Positions 8,708 to 18,800 of a stretch of 64,000 bases of DNA are shown here, piece after piece (positions within the stretch are counted from its first letter, which is position 1; the number at the start of each line of letters is the position of its first letter). The stretch is from contig CBDDGQ010000005.1 in NCBI GenBank assembly GCA_965227945.1, forward strand, positions 620,001 to 684,000. Reading direction: 5' to 3'. A model generated the notes under the pieces. The model worked only from the letters and a program-made list of their open reading frames with translations, made no database searches and had not been told where the DNA came from. The position numbers were made by a program, and so were the translations under genes. The stretch comes from Azorhizobium sp965227945. Lineage in GTDB: Bacteria; Pseudomonadota; Alphaproteobacteria; Rhizobiales; Xanthobacteraceae.

Positions 8708-9508
8708 TTACCGCGGGAGCGCCAGCGAGATGATGCGATAGCGCATCTCCGCCAGCGCGATCAGGACCGTCAAGGCGACAATGTACAAGGTGGAGAAGGC
8801 CGCCGGCGTCGGGTCCAGATTCTGGTTGATGTAGTTGAACAGTTCGATGGGCATGGTGGTCAGCGTGCCGCGCACCAGGAACAGGCTGATGGGATAATTG
8901 TCGAACGAGATCAGGAAGGCGAACAGGAAGCCGGAGACCAGACCGGGCGCGATCTGCGCCAGGGTCACGGTGCGAAACACGGTGAACGGGCCGGCGCCCA
9001 GCGAGCGCGCCGCCTGTTCCTGCGAGGGCTCCGCCAGCAGCAGGGCCGAGACCACGGTGCGCAGCGGATAGGCGATCACCAGCACCGTGTGGCCGATGAC
9101 CAGGCTCCACCAGGTGAAGGCGACGCCCATCTGGATGAACAGCTGCACCAGCGCCATGCCGATGGCCACCATGGGCAAAGAAATGGGCGAGACCAGCACC
9201 GCCGACACCGCGCCGCCCAGGGGCACGCGGCTGCGCACCAGGGCCAGCGCGGCCAGCAGGGCCAGGAGGGTGGCGAGGCTGGCGGCCAGCACTGCCACCA
9301 GGAAGCTGGTGAGCGTGGCTTCGCCGATGCGGGTGATGGCGGCGATCTGCCCATACCAGTGCAGCGACAGGCCGGTGGGCGGGAAGGTGACGAAGCTGGA
9401 CGGCTCCACCGACACCATCAGCGTCACCAGCACCGGAAAGGCGAGGAAGGCGAGGCCCAGCGTGGCCAGGGTGCCCACCACCAGGCGATAGCTGCGCGCC
9501 TCAAACAT
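8708..9508 (-). CDS. ABC transporter permease, PotC-like
   Basis: This 266-residue membrane protein has about six predicted transmembrane segments and the EAA loop EQAARSLGAGPFTVFRTVTLAQIAPGL in the second half. The ATG at 9508 (MFEARSYRL) overlaps the upstream permease stop by 8 bp and is preferred to an upstream alternative at 9559 that would overlap by about 60 bp. It is one half of the translocation pore of the importer. It is followed 12 bp later by the ATPase gene. Confidence 0.9.
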   Translation of the reverse strand: MFEARSYRLVVGTLATLGLAFLAFPVLVTLMVSVEPSSFVTFPPTGLSLHWYGQIAAITRIGEATLTSFLVAVLAASLATLLALLAALALVRSRVPLGGAVSAVLVSPISLPMVAIGMALVQLFIQMGVAFTWWSLVIGHTVLVIAYPLRTVVSALLLAEPSQEQAARSLGAGPFTVFRTVTLAQIAPGLVSGFLFAFLISFDNYPISLFLVRGTLTTMPIELFNYINQNLDPTPAAFSTLYIVALTVLIALAEMRYRIISLALPR

Positions 9509-10400
9509 CGGCCCGTCCGATCCGCCGCACGGCGAGGGCATAGACGGCGAGAACGGCAAATGTGCAGAGGGTCAACAGTACGATGATCGCGGCGCCGCGG
9601 GGAAAGTCCAGTTGCACCAGCAATTCCTCCGCCGCCACCTGGGAGACGAAGGCGGTGGAGGGCGCGCCCAGCATCAAGGGCGTGACATAGGCGCTGGTGG
9701 CGATGGCAAAGCTCAAGGTGGTGCCGCCGAAGATGCCGGGCATGGAGAGGGGCAGGATCACGGTGCGGATCGTGGTCCAGGGCGAGGCGCCCAGCGCCTG
9801 GGCCGCCTCCCAGGTGGAGGGCTGGAGGCGCGCCAAGGAGCCGTAGATGGGCAGGATCATGAACGGCAGCGCATAATGCACCAGCGCCACCAGCACCGCG
9901 CCTTCGCTATAGACCATCCGCACCGGCGCCTTGAGCAGGCCCGCCGCCAGCAAGAGCCGGTTGAGCGGGCCGGCGTCGGCCAGCACCACCAGCCAGCCGT
10001 AATTGCGCACGATGAGGCTGGCCGCCAGCGACACGAAGGTGAAGATGAGGATGGCCGTGCGCACGCGCCGGCCCGCACCCACCAGGAACAAAGCGATGGG
10101 ATAGGCGATCACGAACGTGATCGCGCTGGCGACCACCGCCAGCCGCAAGGTGCGCTCCAGGGTGGCCATCACCCGCCGGCTGCTGAACAAGCCCGTATAC
10201 TGCGCCAGCGACAGCCCGGCGGCCCCCTCGGGCGCCTGTAGGCTGGAGCTGATCAACTGCCCCAGCGGGTAGACATAGAACACCAGCATGAAGGCGAGCG
10301 CGGGCACGATCAGCATCGCGGCGCTGGCAAAGCGCCCCGGCGACCGCGGACCGGTCGCCGGGGGGGAGAGGGTGGCAGGATCGGTCGCGATCGACGTCAT
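9501..10400 (-). CDS. ABC transporter permease, PotB-like
   Basis: The permease has about 299 residues with six predicted transmembrane helices, starting with MLIVPALAFMLVFYVYPLG. The EAA loop is EAAQALGASPWTTIRTVILPLSMPG. The ATG at 10400 lies just after the stop of the binding-protein gene; an upstream start at 10424 would overlap it by 22 bp and is less likely. It pairs with the PotC-like protein. Aromatic and Arg-rich cytoplasmic loops follow the positive-inside pattern. Confidence 0.9.
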   Translation of the reverse strand: MTSIATDPATLSPPATGPRSPGRFASAAMLIVPALAFMLVFYVYPLGQLISSSLQAPEGAAGLSLAQYTGLFSSRRVMATLERTLRLAVVASAITFVIAYPIALFLVGAGRRVRTAILIFTFVSLAASLIVRNYGWLVVLADAGPLNRLLLAAGLLKAPVRMVYSEGAVLVALVHYALPFMILPIYGSLARLQPSTWEAAQALGASPWTTIRTVILPLSMPGIFGGTTLSFAIATSAYVTPLMLGAPSTAFVSQVAAEELLVQLDFPRGAAIIVLLTLCTFAVLAVYALAVRRIGRADV

Positions 10401-10402
10401 GG

Positions 10403-11494
10403 TCAGGCGAAGATCTCGTTCCATTTGGCGGCGAGCTTGGGCCGCTCACGCGACAGGAAGGCCCAGTCCGCATAGAGCGCGTTGTCCGCCGGGCCGATGA
10501 GCTTGAGGGTCTCGGGGGAGGGCTCGACGAACTTGTTGCCGGCGCGGGTGCGGAGCACGCTGTCGATCTTGGCCTGGAACTCCTTGGACAGGGACAGGTC
10601 CACATAGACCTGCGCCAGCTCGATGTTCTTGGCGTTGAGCGGCATGTTGAGGCCGACGATCTCGCTGTGCATGCCTTCCTTCAGCGGCACCGCCGGGGCG
10701 ATGGGCGCGCCCTGGGCGATCACCGGATTGACGAAGGCGCCATAGAAGGGAACCAGCGGCACCTGTCCGCTCTGCAGCATCTGGATCGCCTGCGGCGCGC
10801 CGGTATAGACCACCACGCCATTGTCCTTGAGCTTGGCGAGATAAGCGAGGCCGGCGTCGAGCTCGTATTGGGCTTCCTTGAACGGCTTGCCGGTGGCCAG
10901 CTGCGCCGCCGTGGTGACCATGCGCACGCCGTTGTTCCAGGCGATGGGCGGGATGGCGATCTTGCCCTTGTTGGCCGGGTCCCACATCACCGCCCAGGAG
11001 GTGGGCTGAGTGGTGATCATCTGGGTGTTGTAGTGCAGCGTGTTCATGGCATCGAAGCAGCCCGCCGAGAAATTGTCGGCGAGATTGAAGCTCGGCCGCA
11101 GCTCGGCGAAGTTCGGGATCTTGCTCACGTCATGCTGCTTCAGCAGCCCCTCGGAGCGGGCCAGGAACACGCCGGCATCGGAGAATTGCATCAGGTCCGG
11201 CGGATTGTCCTTCTGGGTCTTCAGCATGCCCAGCATGGCGCCGGTGACCGACTGCTGGATCGCCAGCTTGGCGCCGGTCTGCTTCTCGAACACCGGGTTC
11301 AGTTCGTCGATCCACAGCTTGGCCGGCAGGCCCTGGTTGAGGATGACGGTGAGCTGGCCGGCGGCGCGGGCCTTGGTGGTCACCCAGGGCGCGGCGAGCG
11401 CCACGCCGGCGGCGGCGGTGCCCTTCAGAACGGTGCGGCGGCTAAGACCGGTGGCCGGCGGTGCTGCTCCATCCGGGGTCGTCGTCCGGGTCAT
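10403..11494 (-). CDS. Periplasmic substrate-binding protein of PotD/family 1 type
   Basis: The 363-residue protein begins with a twin-arginine signal (LSRRTVLKGTAAAGVALAAP) with likely cleavage after an Ala-x-Ala near residue 45, so it is probably exported folded through Tat. The mature part is an extracellular solute-binding protein of the polyamine/iron class (NQGLPAKLWIDELNPVFEKQTG, then DLMQFSDAGVFLARSEGLL). The gene overlaps the regulator stop (ATGA) and precedes the two permeases. Substrate cannot be read directly. Given the hydratase and hydrolase genes downstream, a nitrile, cyanated amine or thiocyanate-like compound is possible. Confidence 0.9.
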   Translation of the reverse strand: MTRTTTPDGAAPPATGLSRRTVLKGTAAAGVALAAPWVTTKARAAGQLTVILNQGLPAKLWIDELNPVFEKQTGAKLAIQQSVTGAMLGMLKTQKDNPPDLMQFSDAGVFLARSEGLLKQHDVSKIPNFAELRPSFNLADNFSAGCFDAMNTLHYNTQMITTQPTSWAVMWDPANKGKIAIPPIAWNNGVRMVTTAAQLATGKPFKEAQYELDAGLAYLAKLKDNGVVVYTGAPQAIQMLQSGQVPLVPFYGAFVNPVIAQGAPIAPAVPLKEGMHSEIVGLNMPLNAKNIELAQVYVDLSLSKEFQAKIDSVLRTRAGNKFVEPSPETLKLIGPADNALYADWAFLSRERPKLAAKWNEIFA

Positions 11495-12300
11495 GTGCGC
11501 GATCCTTGTGTTTTCAATAAGCGGGAGGGGAGCGGGGCGGGGGCGGCGGCGCGCCGGCCGGGGTGTGGCCGCAGCTTCATCACCCGGCTGACTTCCTCGG
11601 GCGGCAGCATGCGATCGCGCGCCGACCAGATGTGCTCGCGCATGGCCGCCGCGGCGCGGTCGCCGTCGCGATCCACCAGCGCCTTCAAGATGACGCGGTG
11701 GGCGCGATTGCTGTCCTGCAACTGTTCCTGGGAAAAGCGGAAGTAATGGCGAATGGCTCGCGGCACCCGGGTGACCTGGACGATCAGCCGCCGCAACTCG
11801 TCATTGCCGCAGCGCGCATAGATGGCCTCGTGGAAGCTGTGGTTGAGGCCGGCCAATTCCAGCCGGCGGGGCTCGTCGCACACCGGCACCAGCAGCTGGT
11901 CGATATGCGCGATGATCGCCTCCAAGGCGGCGGTATTGGCGGGCGACAGGCCCTGCCGGGCGGCGAGGCGCGCCGCCTCGCTCTCGATCACCGCGCGCAC
12001 CCCATAGATCTGCGCCACCCGCTCGGCGGTGTAGACCACCACGAAGTGCCCCCGGTTCGGCACGAAGGTGGCGAACCCCTCGGCGGTGAGCCGCGACAGC
12101 GCCTCCCGGACCGGGGTGCGGGAGGACTCGAGGGCGCGGGCGAGCTGCACCACGTTCAGCCGCTGCCCCATCTCCAACGTGCCGTCCAGGACCCAGGCCC
12201 GCAGCCGTTCGTGGGTGTCGGAGACCAGATCCGCGGGGGGCAGGGCGCCGGTGGGCAGGGCCGCGGTGGGCAGGGCATCAGGCATGGGCGCACGGGGCAT
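11491..12300 (-). CDS. GntR-family (FCD) transcriptional regulator
   Basis: A start at 12300 (MPRAPMPDA) gives 269 residues. The N-terminal winged helix (LRAWVLDGTLEMGQRLNVVQLARAL then SRTPVREALSRLTAEG) is followed by a helical FCD effector domain (IYGVRAVIESEAARLAA, and LNHSFHEAIYARCGNDELRRL with likely metal-binding His). It is the first gene of the transporter/hydratase operon and overlaps the binding-protein gene by 4 bp, so it probably controls its own operon. An inverted repeat at 12332-12357 just upstream is a good operator candidate. A longer frame extends to 12576, but the palindrome and AT-rich patch place the promoter near 12320, so the shorter start is chosen. Confidence 0.9.
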   Translation of the reverse strand: MPRAPMPDALPTAALPTGALPPADLVSDTHERLRAWVLDGTLEMGQRLNVVQLARALESSRTPVREALSRLTAEGFATFVPNRGHFVVVYTAERVAQIYGVRAVIESEAARLAARQGLSPANTAALEAIIAHIDQLLVPVCDEPRRLELAGLNHSFHEAIYARCGNDELRRLIVQVTRVPRAIRHYFRFSQEQLQDSNRAHRVILKALVDRDGDRAAAAMREHIWSARDRMLPPEEVSRVMKLRPHPGRRAAAPAPLPSRLLKTQGSRT

Positions 12301-12331
12301 GAGGGCAAGGTCGTGGGCAAAATGATATACA

Positions 12332-12357
12332 CTTGGCCCTTCAACAAAAGGTCCAAG
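12332..12357 (-). promoter_or_regulatory. Inverted-repeat operator candidate for the FCD regulator
   Basis: Arms CTTGGCCCTT and AAGGTCCAAG (9 of 10 complementary) are separated by six bases. On the minus strand an AT-rich patch with a -10-like TATCAT (12322-12327) follows directly, about 20 bp before the regulator start codon. This fits autoregulation by a dimeric GntR protein. No good -35 hexamer at standard spacing was found. Confidence 0.45.
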
Positions 12358-12708
12358 CGCGGCCATTCCGACATCCTGCCCAAAATTGGCGCGTCCATCG
12401 CGGCATGTGACGGGCTTTTGGGCGGAACATTGGCGCGCGCTGCCCGCATTGTATCCACTTTGCAGCGGCCGGGCGCCGGCCGCTCCCGCGCCGGTTTGCC
12501 CGTCGATTCGGACGCGGCGGCAGCGGCCACTCGACCGGTCGCCACCCCTGCCGCCGGTCAGCCCCGCTTGTAGCATCCCCCATATGAGGTACCCAGCGGG
12601 GGCGTGACCTGGTCCTGGCCGGAATCCAGGCGTTTGCGGTCAAAAATCGTCGGTCACACAACCGTCATGCGCTTTACCGCCCGGTCCGGATATGGAACGA
12701 AGGAGGGT

Positions 12709-12804
12709 ATGTGTTGCCGGCTCTGCAACCATAAGTATCGATTTGATTTTCCAGGTTTTACCCGGTTTCGCGGCCGCCAGAGGGCGGTGAAGGGGCTCAG
12801 GTAA
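12709..12804 (+). CDS. Possible short leader ORF (31 residues) upstream of the autotransporter
   Basis: AAGGAGG at 12700-12706 is near-perfect anti-16S complement, but no annotated-size gene follows it. The nearest ATG (12709) is only two bases away and opens a 31-codon frame starting MCCRLCNHKYRF and ending in TAA at 12804. The peptide is Cys- and Arg-rich, with a CCxxC-type start. A TTG at 12714 would give a six-residue peptide with better spacing. It could be a leader peptide affecting expression of the 18-kb gene, or chance. Confidence 0.25.
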   Translation: MCCRLCNHKYRFDFPGFTRFRGRQRAVKGLR

Positions 12805-12855
12805 CCCGGTGCGTTTTGACCGGGGGCTTGGTTTGATGGCGAAGGCTCATTGTTC

Positions 12856-15800
12856 ATGGGTGAAATTGCGTCCGCCTCTCCTGCTGCTCCGTCGCACGTT
12901 CAATCGCGATCGCGCCAGCGCGGACGGATGACTGGGCTGCTGAGCAGTTGCGCCACCATCGCCCTGATGCTGGCTCCGGTGGTGATGACGCTTGGCGTCA
13001 CGCTGCCAGCCCCGGCGCAGGCGCAGACCAAGACGCTCGCCCCCACGGGTTTTGGCTGGAGCCTTGACACTTTTTATCCCACCTACAGCAGTTTCCTCAT
13101 CGCATCCCCCACCACTGTCAGCAACTCTTCCGGGAATGCGATCACCGGCAGCGCCGCGGCCACCTGGACCGTGACAAATCTGGGCACTTTGGACAGCGGT
13201 TCGGCCAATGGCGTCTATTTTGCCAATGGCGGCTTGGTCACCAACAGCGGCACCGGTTCGCGTATCTCCGGCGACGTCGGCATCTATATGCTGGGTGCCC
13301 AGGGCGCCGTAGTCAATGAAGGCGCTATTACCGCAAGTAATCGGGGCATCTATCTCGGCCAGGGCGGCACGGTCACCAACTCCGGCACCTCGGCATCGAT
13401 CACCGCCGGCGGGTACACCGTCTATATCGTCAATGCCAAGGGCACGATCACCAACTCCGGCACCATCAGCAGCACGGGAAACAAGGCGGCCTACATCTGG
13501 AATGGCGGCGGCATCATCATCAATGCGGTTTCCGGCGTCATCTCCGGCGCCGGCGGGGGGGCCAACATCGGCGGCTCCTTTTCTGGTGATGCCACGCTTA
13601 CAAACAGCGGCCGCATCATAACCACCGCGGGGTGGGGCGGTTCGATCAGCCAGGGGACCATCACCAATAACGCGCCGGGTACGGTTTCCGGCAGCGGGAC
13701 CATTTCGGGTGGTGGCGGCGTGCAGTTGGGTGGCGGTACCGTCATCAACAGCGGCCTGATCATCGGCACAGATGCCGCCGGCACCGGTGTGTTCGGGTTC
13801 TCCCCCGGCACCCTCGCCGTGATCAATAATGCATCCGGCACCATCGTCAGCGCCGCTTATGGCATCAATTTCGCCGCGGGCGGCACGCTCACCAACGCCG
13901 GCACCGTGTCCGCCACCGGCACGGCCGGCGTCGCGGTCAGAGTGGACGGTGCTGCCACCATCTCCAACACCGGGACGATCTCGGGCGGTTCGTCGGGCAC
14001 CGGCGTCCACTTCACCAATGGCGGAACGATCGCCAACAGTGTCGGGGCGGGGCTGATCTCCGGCGGGTCCAGAGGCATCTTCATCACGGGCTCGGCCGGC
14101 ACGGTCACCAACAGCGGCACCATCACCAGTGCCTCGGGCACCGCCGTCTACCTCAACAATGGCGGAACGATCACCAATAGCGTGGTGGCGGCGCTGATCT
14201 CCGGTGCGTCCGGCGGCATCGTCATTAAGGGCGCGATCGGCACGGTGGGCAATAGCGGCACGGTGATCAGCGCCTCGGGCGCGGGCGTCGCGCTCTCCGC
14301 TGGCGGCAAGGTGACCAACAGCGGCAGCGCCGCGTCCATCTCCGGCAACACGTTCGGTGTAGATATCAGCGGCGCGGTGGGCACGGTCATCAATGACGGC
14401 ACCATCCGCTCGCTAAGTGGCTCTGTTGACGCGGCGGTCAATCTGGCCGGCGGCGGCAGCATCAGCAATACGGGCACCGCCAGCGTCATCGCCGGTGCCT
14501 ATGGCATCTCCCTCAGTGGTGGTCGGGGCACGCTGGTCAATCGCGGCACGATTTCGGGCACGTCGGGGAATGCGGTCTTCTTCGCCTCAGGCGGCGCGGT
14601 GGCCAACGTCACCAATTACGGCACCATCACCAGCGCGGGAGGCCAGGCCCTCTATCTGCAGAGCGGCGGTGTGGTCACCAACGCGGCAGGTGCGACGATT
14701 TCGGGCGCCAGCTTCGGTGCCAGACTCCTCAACGGTTATGGCGCCGGTTCCACCCTCACCAATGCCGGCACCATCATCGGCACGGATACTGTATCCGGCA
14801 TCGGCGTCTTCATCGATGTGTTTGCCCAGAGCAGTACGGTCATCAACAGCGGCACCATCATCGGCAATGGCGGCACCGCCGTGCAGTTCGGTCGCAACAC
14901 CGATGATCTGGTGCGCCTGCTGCCGGGCGGCGTGTTCACCGGCGTGGTCGATGGAGGCGGGGGCACCGATAGGCTGGAGTTCGCCGGCACCGCGGCCGCC
15001 AGCTTCACCGGGCTGAACGGAACGAGCTTCGCCAATTTCGAACAGGCCAGTGTGGTGTCTGGCGCCAATTGGACCTTCACGGGCGTCAATTCGAATGCCT
15101 CGTCCGTGTCGATGACCAATGCCGGCACCATGACTGTTGCCTATGCCGGCACCTTCACCAATCTCGGAACCTTCACAAATTCCGGCATGCTGACCGTCAC
15201 CGGCACGCTGCTCAACGAAAACACCATGACGAATACCGGCAACATTGCCGGCGCCGTCACCCTCAAAAGCACCGGCGTGCTGACGAACAGTGCGAGCGGG
15301 ACCATCACTGGCCCGGCATTCGGCGTCGGCGTGTTTGGCTTTTATGGAGGCTCGGGGTCTGTTCAGAATGCCGGGACGATAGCCGCGTACGTGGGAGTCT
15401 GGATGGACGGTGGCGGCATCGTCAAGAATGTGGGGACCGGCTCCCAGATCATCGGCGAATATGTCGGTGTTCTCGGCTTCAGCGGTCCGCTCATACTGAC
15501 CAATGCGGGCACCATCCGGGCGACCACTCTGTCCAGCCGCGGCCACGCCTACGGCGTCTATGTGGTAAACGGCGGAACCTTCACCAATTCCGGCAGTGCG
15601 TCGCTGATCTCTTCAGTGGACATCGGCATCGGCTCCGCCGCCGCGCCCAACGCGGTGAACAACCAGGGCCGGATCATCGGCACCAACTACGGCGTCTGGC
15701 TGACCACCGGCACATTCAACAACACCATCACCAACAGCGGCACCATTTCCGGCGGCACCAAGGCGGTGGCCTTCGGCGCCGGCGACGACCTGCTGACCCT

Positions 15801-18800
15801 CCAGGCGGGCGCCACCTTCATCGGCGTGGTGGATGGCGGGGCCGGCACCAATACGCTCGCCTTCGACGGCACCGGCGGCAGCTTCACCGGCCTCGGCAGC
15901 GCCAGCTTCACCAATTTCGGCATCGTCTCGGTCAATAGCGGCGCAAGCTGGACCTTCGCCGGCGCCAACACCATCGCGTCCGGCGTCTCGCTCACCAATT
16001 CCGGCACTCTGGCCAATAGCGGCACGCTGACCAACAACAGCACGCTCACCAATGCCGGCCTGCTGTCCAACAGCGGCACCCTCAATAATACCGGTCTGTT
16101 GACGCTGACGACGGGCACCTTCCTCAATGGCGGGCTGCTGACCAATAGCGGCAGCATCTCCGGCACCGTGACGCTCTCCAGCGGCAGCACGCTGACCAAT
16201 CAGATCGGCGGCATCATCTCCGCGACCGGGACCGCCTCCGCGGTGGTGAATGCGAGCGGCTTCGCCCCGACCTTCGTCAATGCCGGCACCATCACCTCGA
16301 GCGGCGCCGAAGGCGTTTCGCTGTCCGCGGGCGGCAGGGTGACCAATATCGGCCCCGGCCGGATCTCCGGCGCCAGCGGCGTGCGGATTTTCGGCGGGCT
16401 GGGCACGGTGGTGAACCGCGGCACCATCATCGGCACGGGCACTAATCCGGACGCCGCCGTGAGCTTGGGGGGCGGCGGCACCGTCAGCAACCTGGGCACC
16501 GCGAGCCTGATTTCCGGCGTGCAGTTCGGCGTCTTTGGCGGCGGCAGCGGCAGCGTCGTGAATTACGGCACGATTACTGCAGCCACTCAGGGTATTCTGT
16601 TCACTTACGGTGGCAAGATCGGCACCGTTACAAATTACGGAACCATTTCCGGCACCAGCACCTACGGCACCGGCGTCTATCTGCAGAGCGGTGGAACCAT
16701 CTCCAATGCCGCCAGCGGGGTGATTTCCGGCAAGCGCAATGGCATCTATCTGTATGCCGGCCCGGGGACGGGCAACTCCATCACCAATGCGGGGACCATT
16801 CGCGGCACGGATGTGGGATACGGCGTTGCGATCGTCGTCAATGCGCCCGGGCTTGCCAATACACTGACCAATAGCGGCACCATCATCGGCAACGGCGGCA
16901 CGGCCGTGCGGTTCATGGGCACCAGCGACGATTTGGTGCGGCTGCTGCCGGGCGCCGTCTTCACCGGCGTGGTGGACGCGGGGGCGGGCACCGATACGCT
17001 GGCATTCGGCGGCACCACCGCCGGCAGCTTCACCGGGCTGGGCGGCGCGGGCTTCATCAATTTTGAACAGGCGAGTGTCGCGGCGGGGGCCGACTGGACC
17101 TTCACCGGCAGCAATACGGTCGCGTCCACGCTGTCCATGACCAACAGCGGCACCATGACCGTCGCCTCTGCGGGCACCTTCACCAATGCCGGCAGCTTCA
17201 TCAATAACGGGAGTCTGACCGCCACCGGGCAGCTCATCAACGACGGCACGTTGCTAAATTATGGCAGTATTGCTGGCACAGTCACGCTGGCCGGCACTGG
17301 TGTGCTTGGCAACACCGGCACCCTTTCGGCAGCCGAAATCGGCGTATTTTCAGCCAGCGGCTCCGGTGCGACCGGCACCATAATCAATACCGGCACAATT
17401 TCCGGGGGCTTTTCCAATACTGGCACCGTATTCACGTCCGCCATCTGGTTGCAGGCCGGTGGTTACGTTCAAAATTCCGGTACGGGGGCTGCCATTCTCG
17501 GCGGAACGACCGGCATCACAATCCTTGAGGCACCCGGAACGGTCATCAATACCGGCACGATCCGTGCCGGGTCCGGTGCCGGTGTCGATCTCGGATCGGG
17601 CGGTACCGTCACAAATTCCGGCAGCGCGGCGCTGATCTCAAGCAGCGGTGTCGGCGTCAGAATCGGGTCCGGTGGAGGGATGCTGACCAATTCAGGCCAG
17701 ATCTTCGGCACGACGTTTGGCGTCCGGCTGTTCGATGACTACAGCAGCTCCGTCAATACGATCACCAACACCGGCACCATTTCCGCCGGAACCGGTGCCG
17801 GTGCCGAGACGCCGAGCCTTGACGGCGTGGGCGTCTCGATCGGGGCCGGTACAGGCTTGGTCATCAATTCCGGTCAGATCGTGGGGGCAGCGTTCGGCGT
17901 CGTGGTCTCCGATGACCACAGCACCATGAACAATACGGTCGTCAACAGCGGCACCATCTCGGGCGGCACCAAGGCTGTCGCCTTCGGTGCGGGAGATGAT
18001 CTGTTGACGCTCCAGGCCGGCGCCACCTTCATCGGCGTGGTGGATGGTGGGGCCGGCACCAATACGCTCGCCTTCGACGGCACCGGCGGCAGCTTCACCG
18101 GCCTCGGCAGCGCCAGCTTCACCAATTTCGGCCTGGTTTCCGTCAATAGCGGCGCCAGCTGGACCTTGACCGGCGCCAACACCATCGCCTCGGGCGTCAC
18201 ACTCACCAACAGCGGCACACTGGCCAACAGCGGCACGCTCACCAACGCAGGCTCGGTGAGCACCATCTATGGCGTGCTCACCAGCAGCGGCCTCGTGGTC
18301 AATAGCGGCACCATCACCGGTACGGTGACGCTGACCGCGGGCGGCGCGCTGGACAATCAGCTCGGCGCCCTGATCACCACCACCGGCACCGGCGTCTATG
18401 GCGCCAGCGGCACGCCGACGGTGACCAATGCCGGCACCATCACCACGGCCGGCACCAGCATCTTCCTGAAGTCCGGCGGCCAGGTCGCCAATACCGGCAC
18501 CTCGTCGGTGATCTCCGGCTCCACCGGCATTTCCATCCGCAACGCCAATGGCACCGTCACCAATGCCGGGACCATCACCGGCACCGCCGCTGCGGGTGTC
18601 GTGATCGACTATGCGGCCGGCAGCGTTACCAACGCCGCCACCGGCACCATCACCGGCGCGAGCGGCGGCGTCAACTTTGGCGCCACCTACGGCCTCGTCG
18701 CCACGGTGATCAACCATGGCCTGATCGCCAGCTCCGGCGGCTATGCGGTCAACATGGACCGGGGCGTGGTGACGAACCACGCCGGCGCCACCATGTCCGG

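Larger units (their letters stand above)
12301..12855. other. Divergent intergenic region between regulator operon and giant autotransporter
   Basis: About 555 bp hold control elements for both directions. The regulator palindrome lies at 12332-12357. A GC-rich stretch follows to about 12600. Then comes a less GC-rich leader before the autotransporter, including an unexpected strong Shine-Dalgarno AAGGAGG at 12700-12706 and a short open frame. No RNA gene or known riboswitch was recognised. Confidence 0.6.

Noticed and set aside
12604..12804. A 66-codon gene in the autotransporter leader
   Set aside because: The upstream ATG has no ribosome-binding site and the N-terminal half has no support; only the internal ATG at 12709 follows a Shine-Dalgarno sequence.
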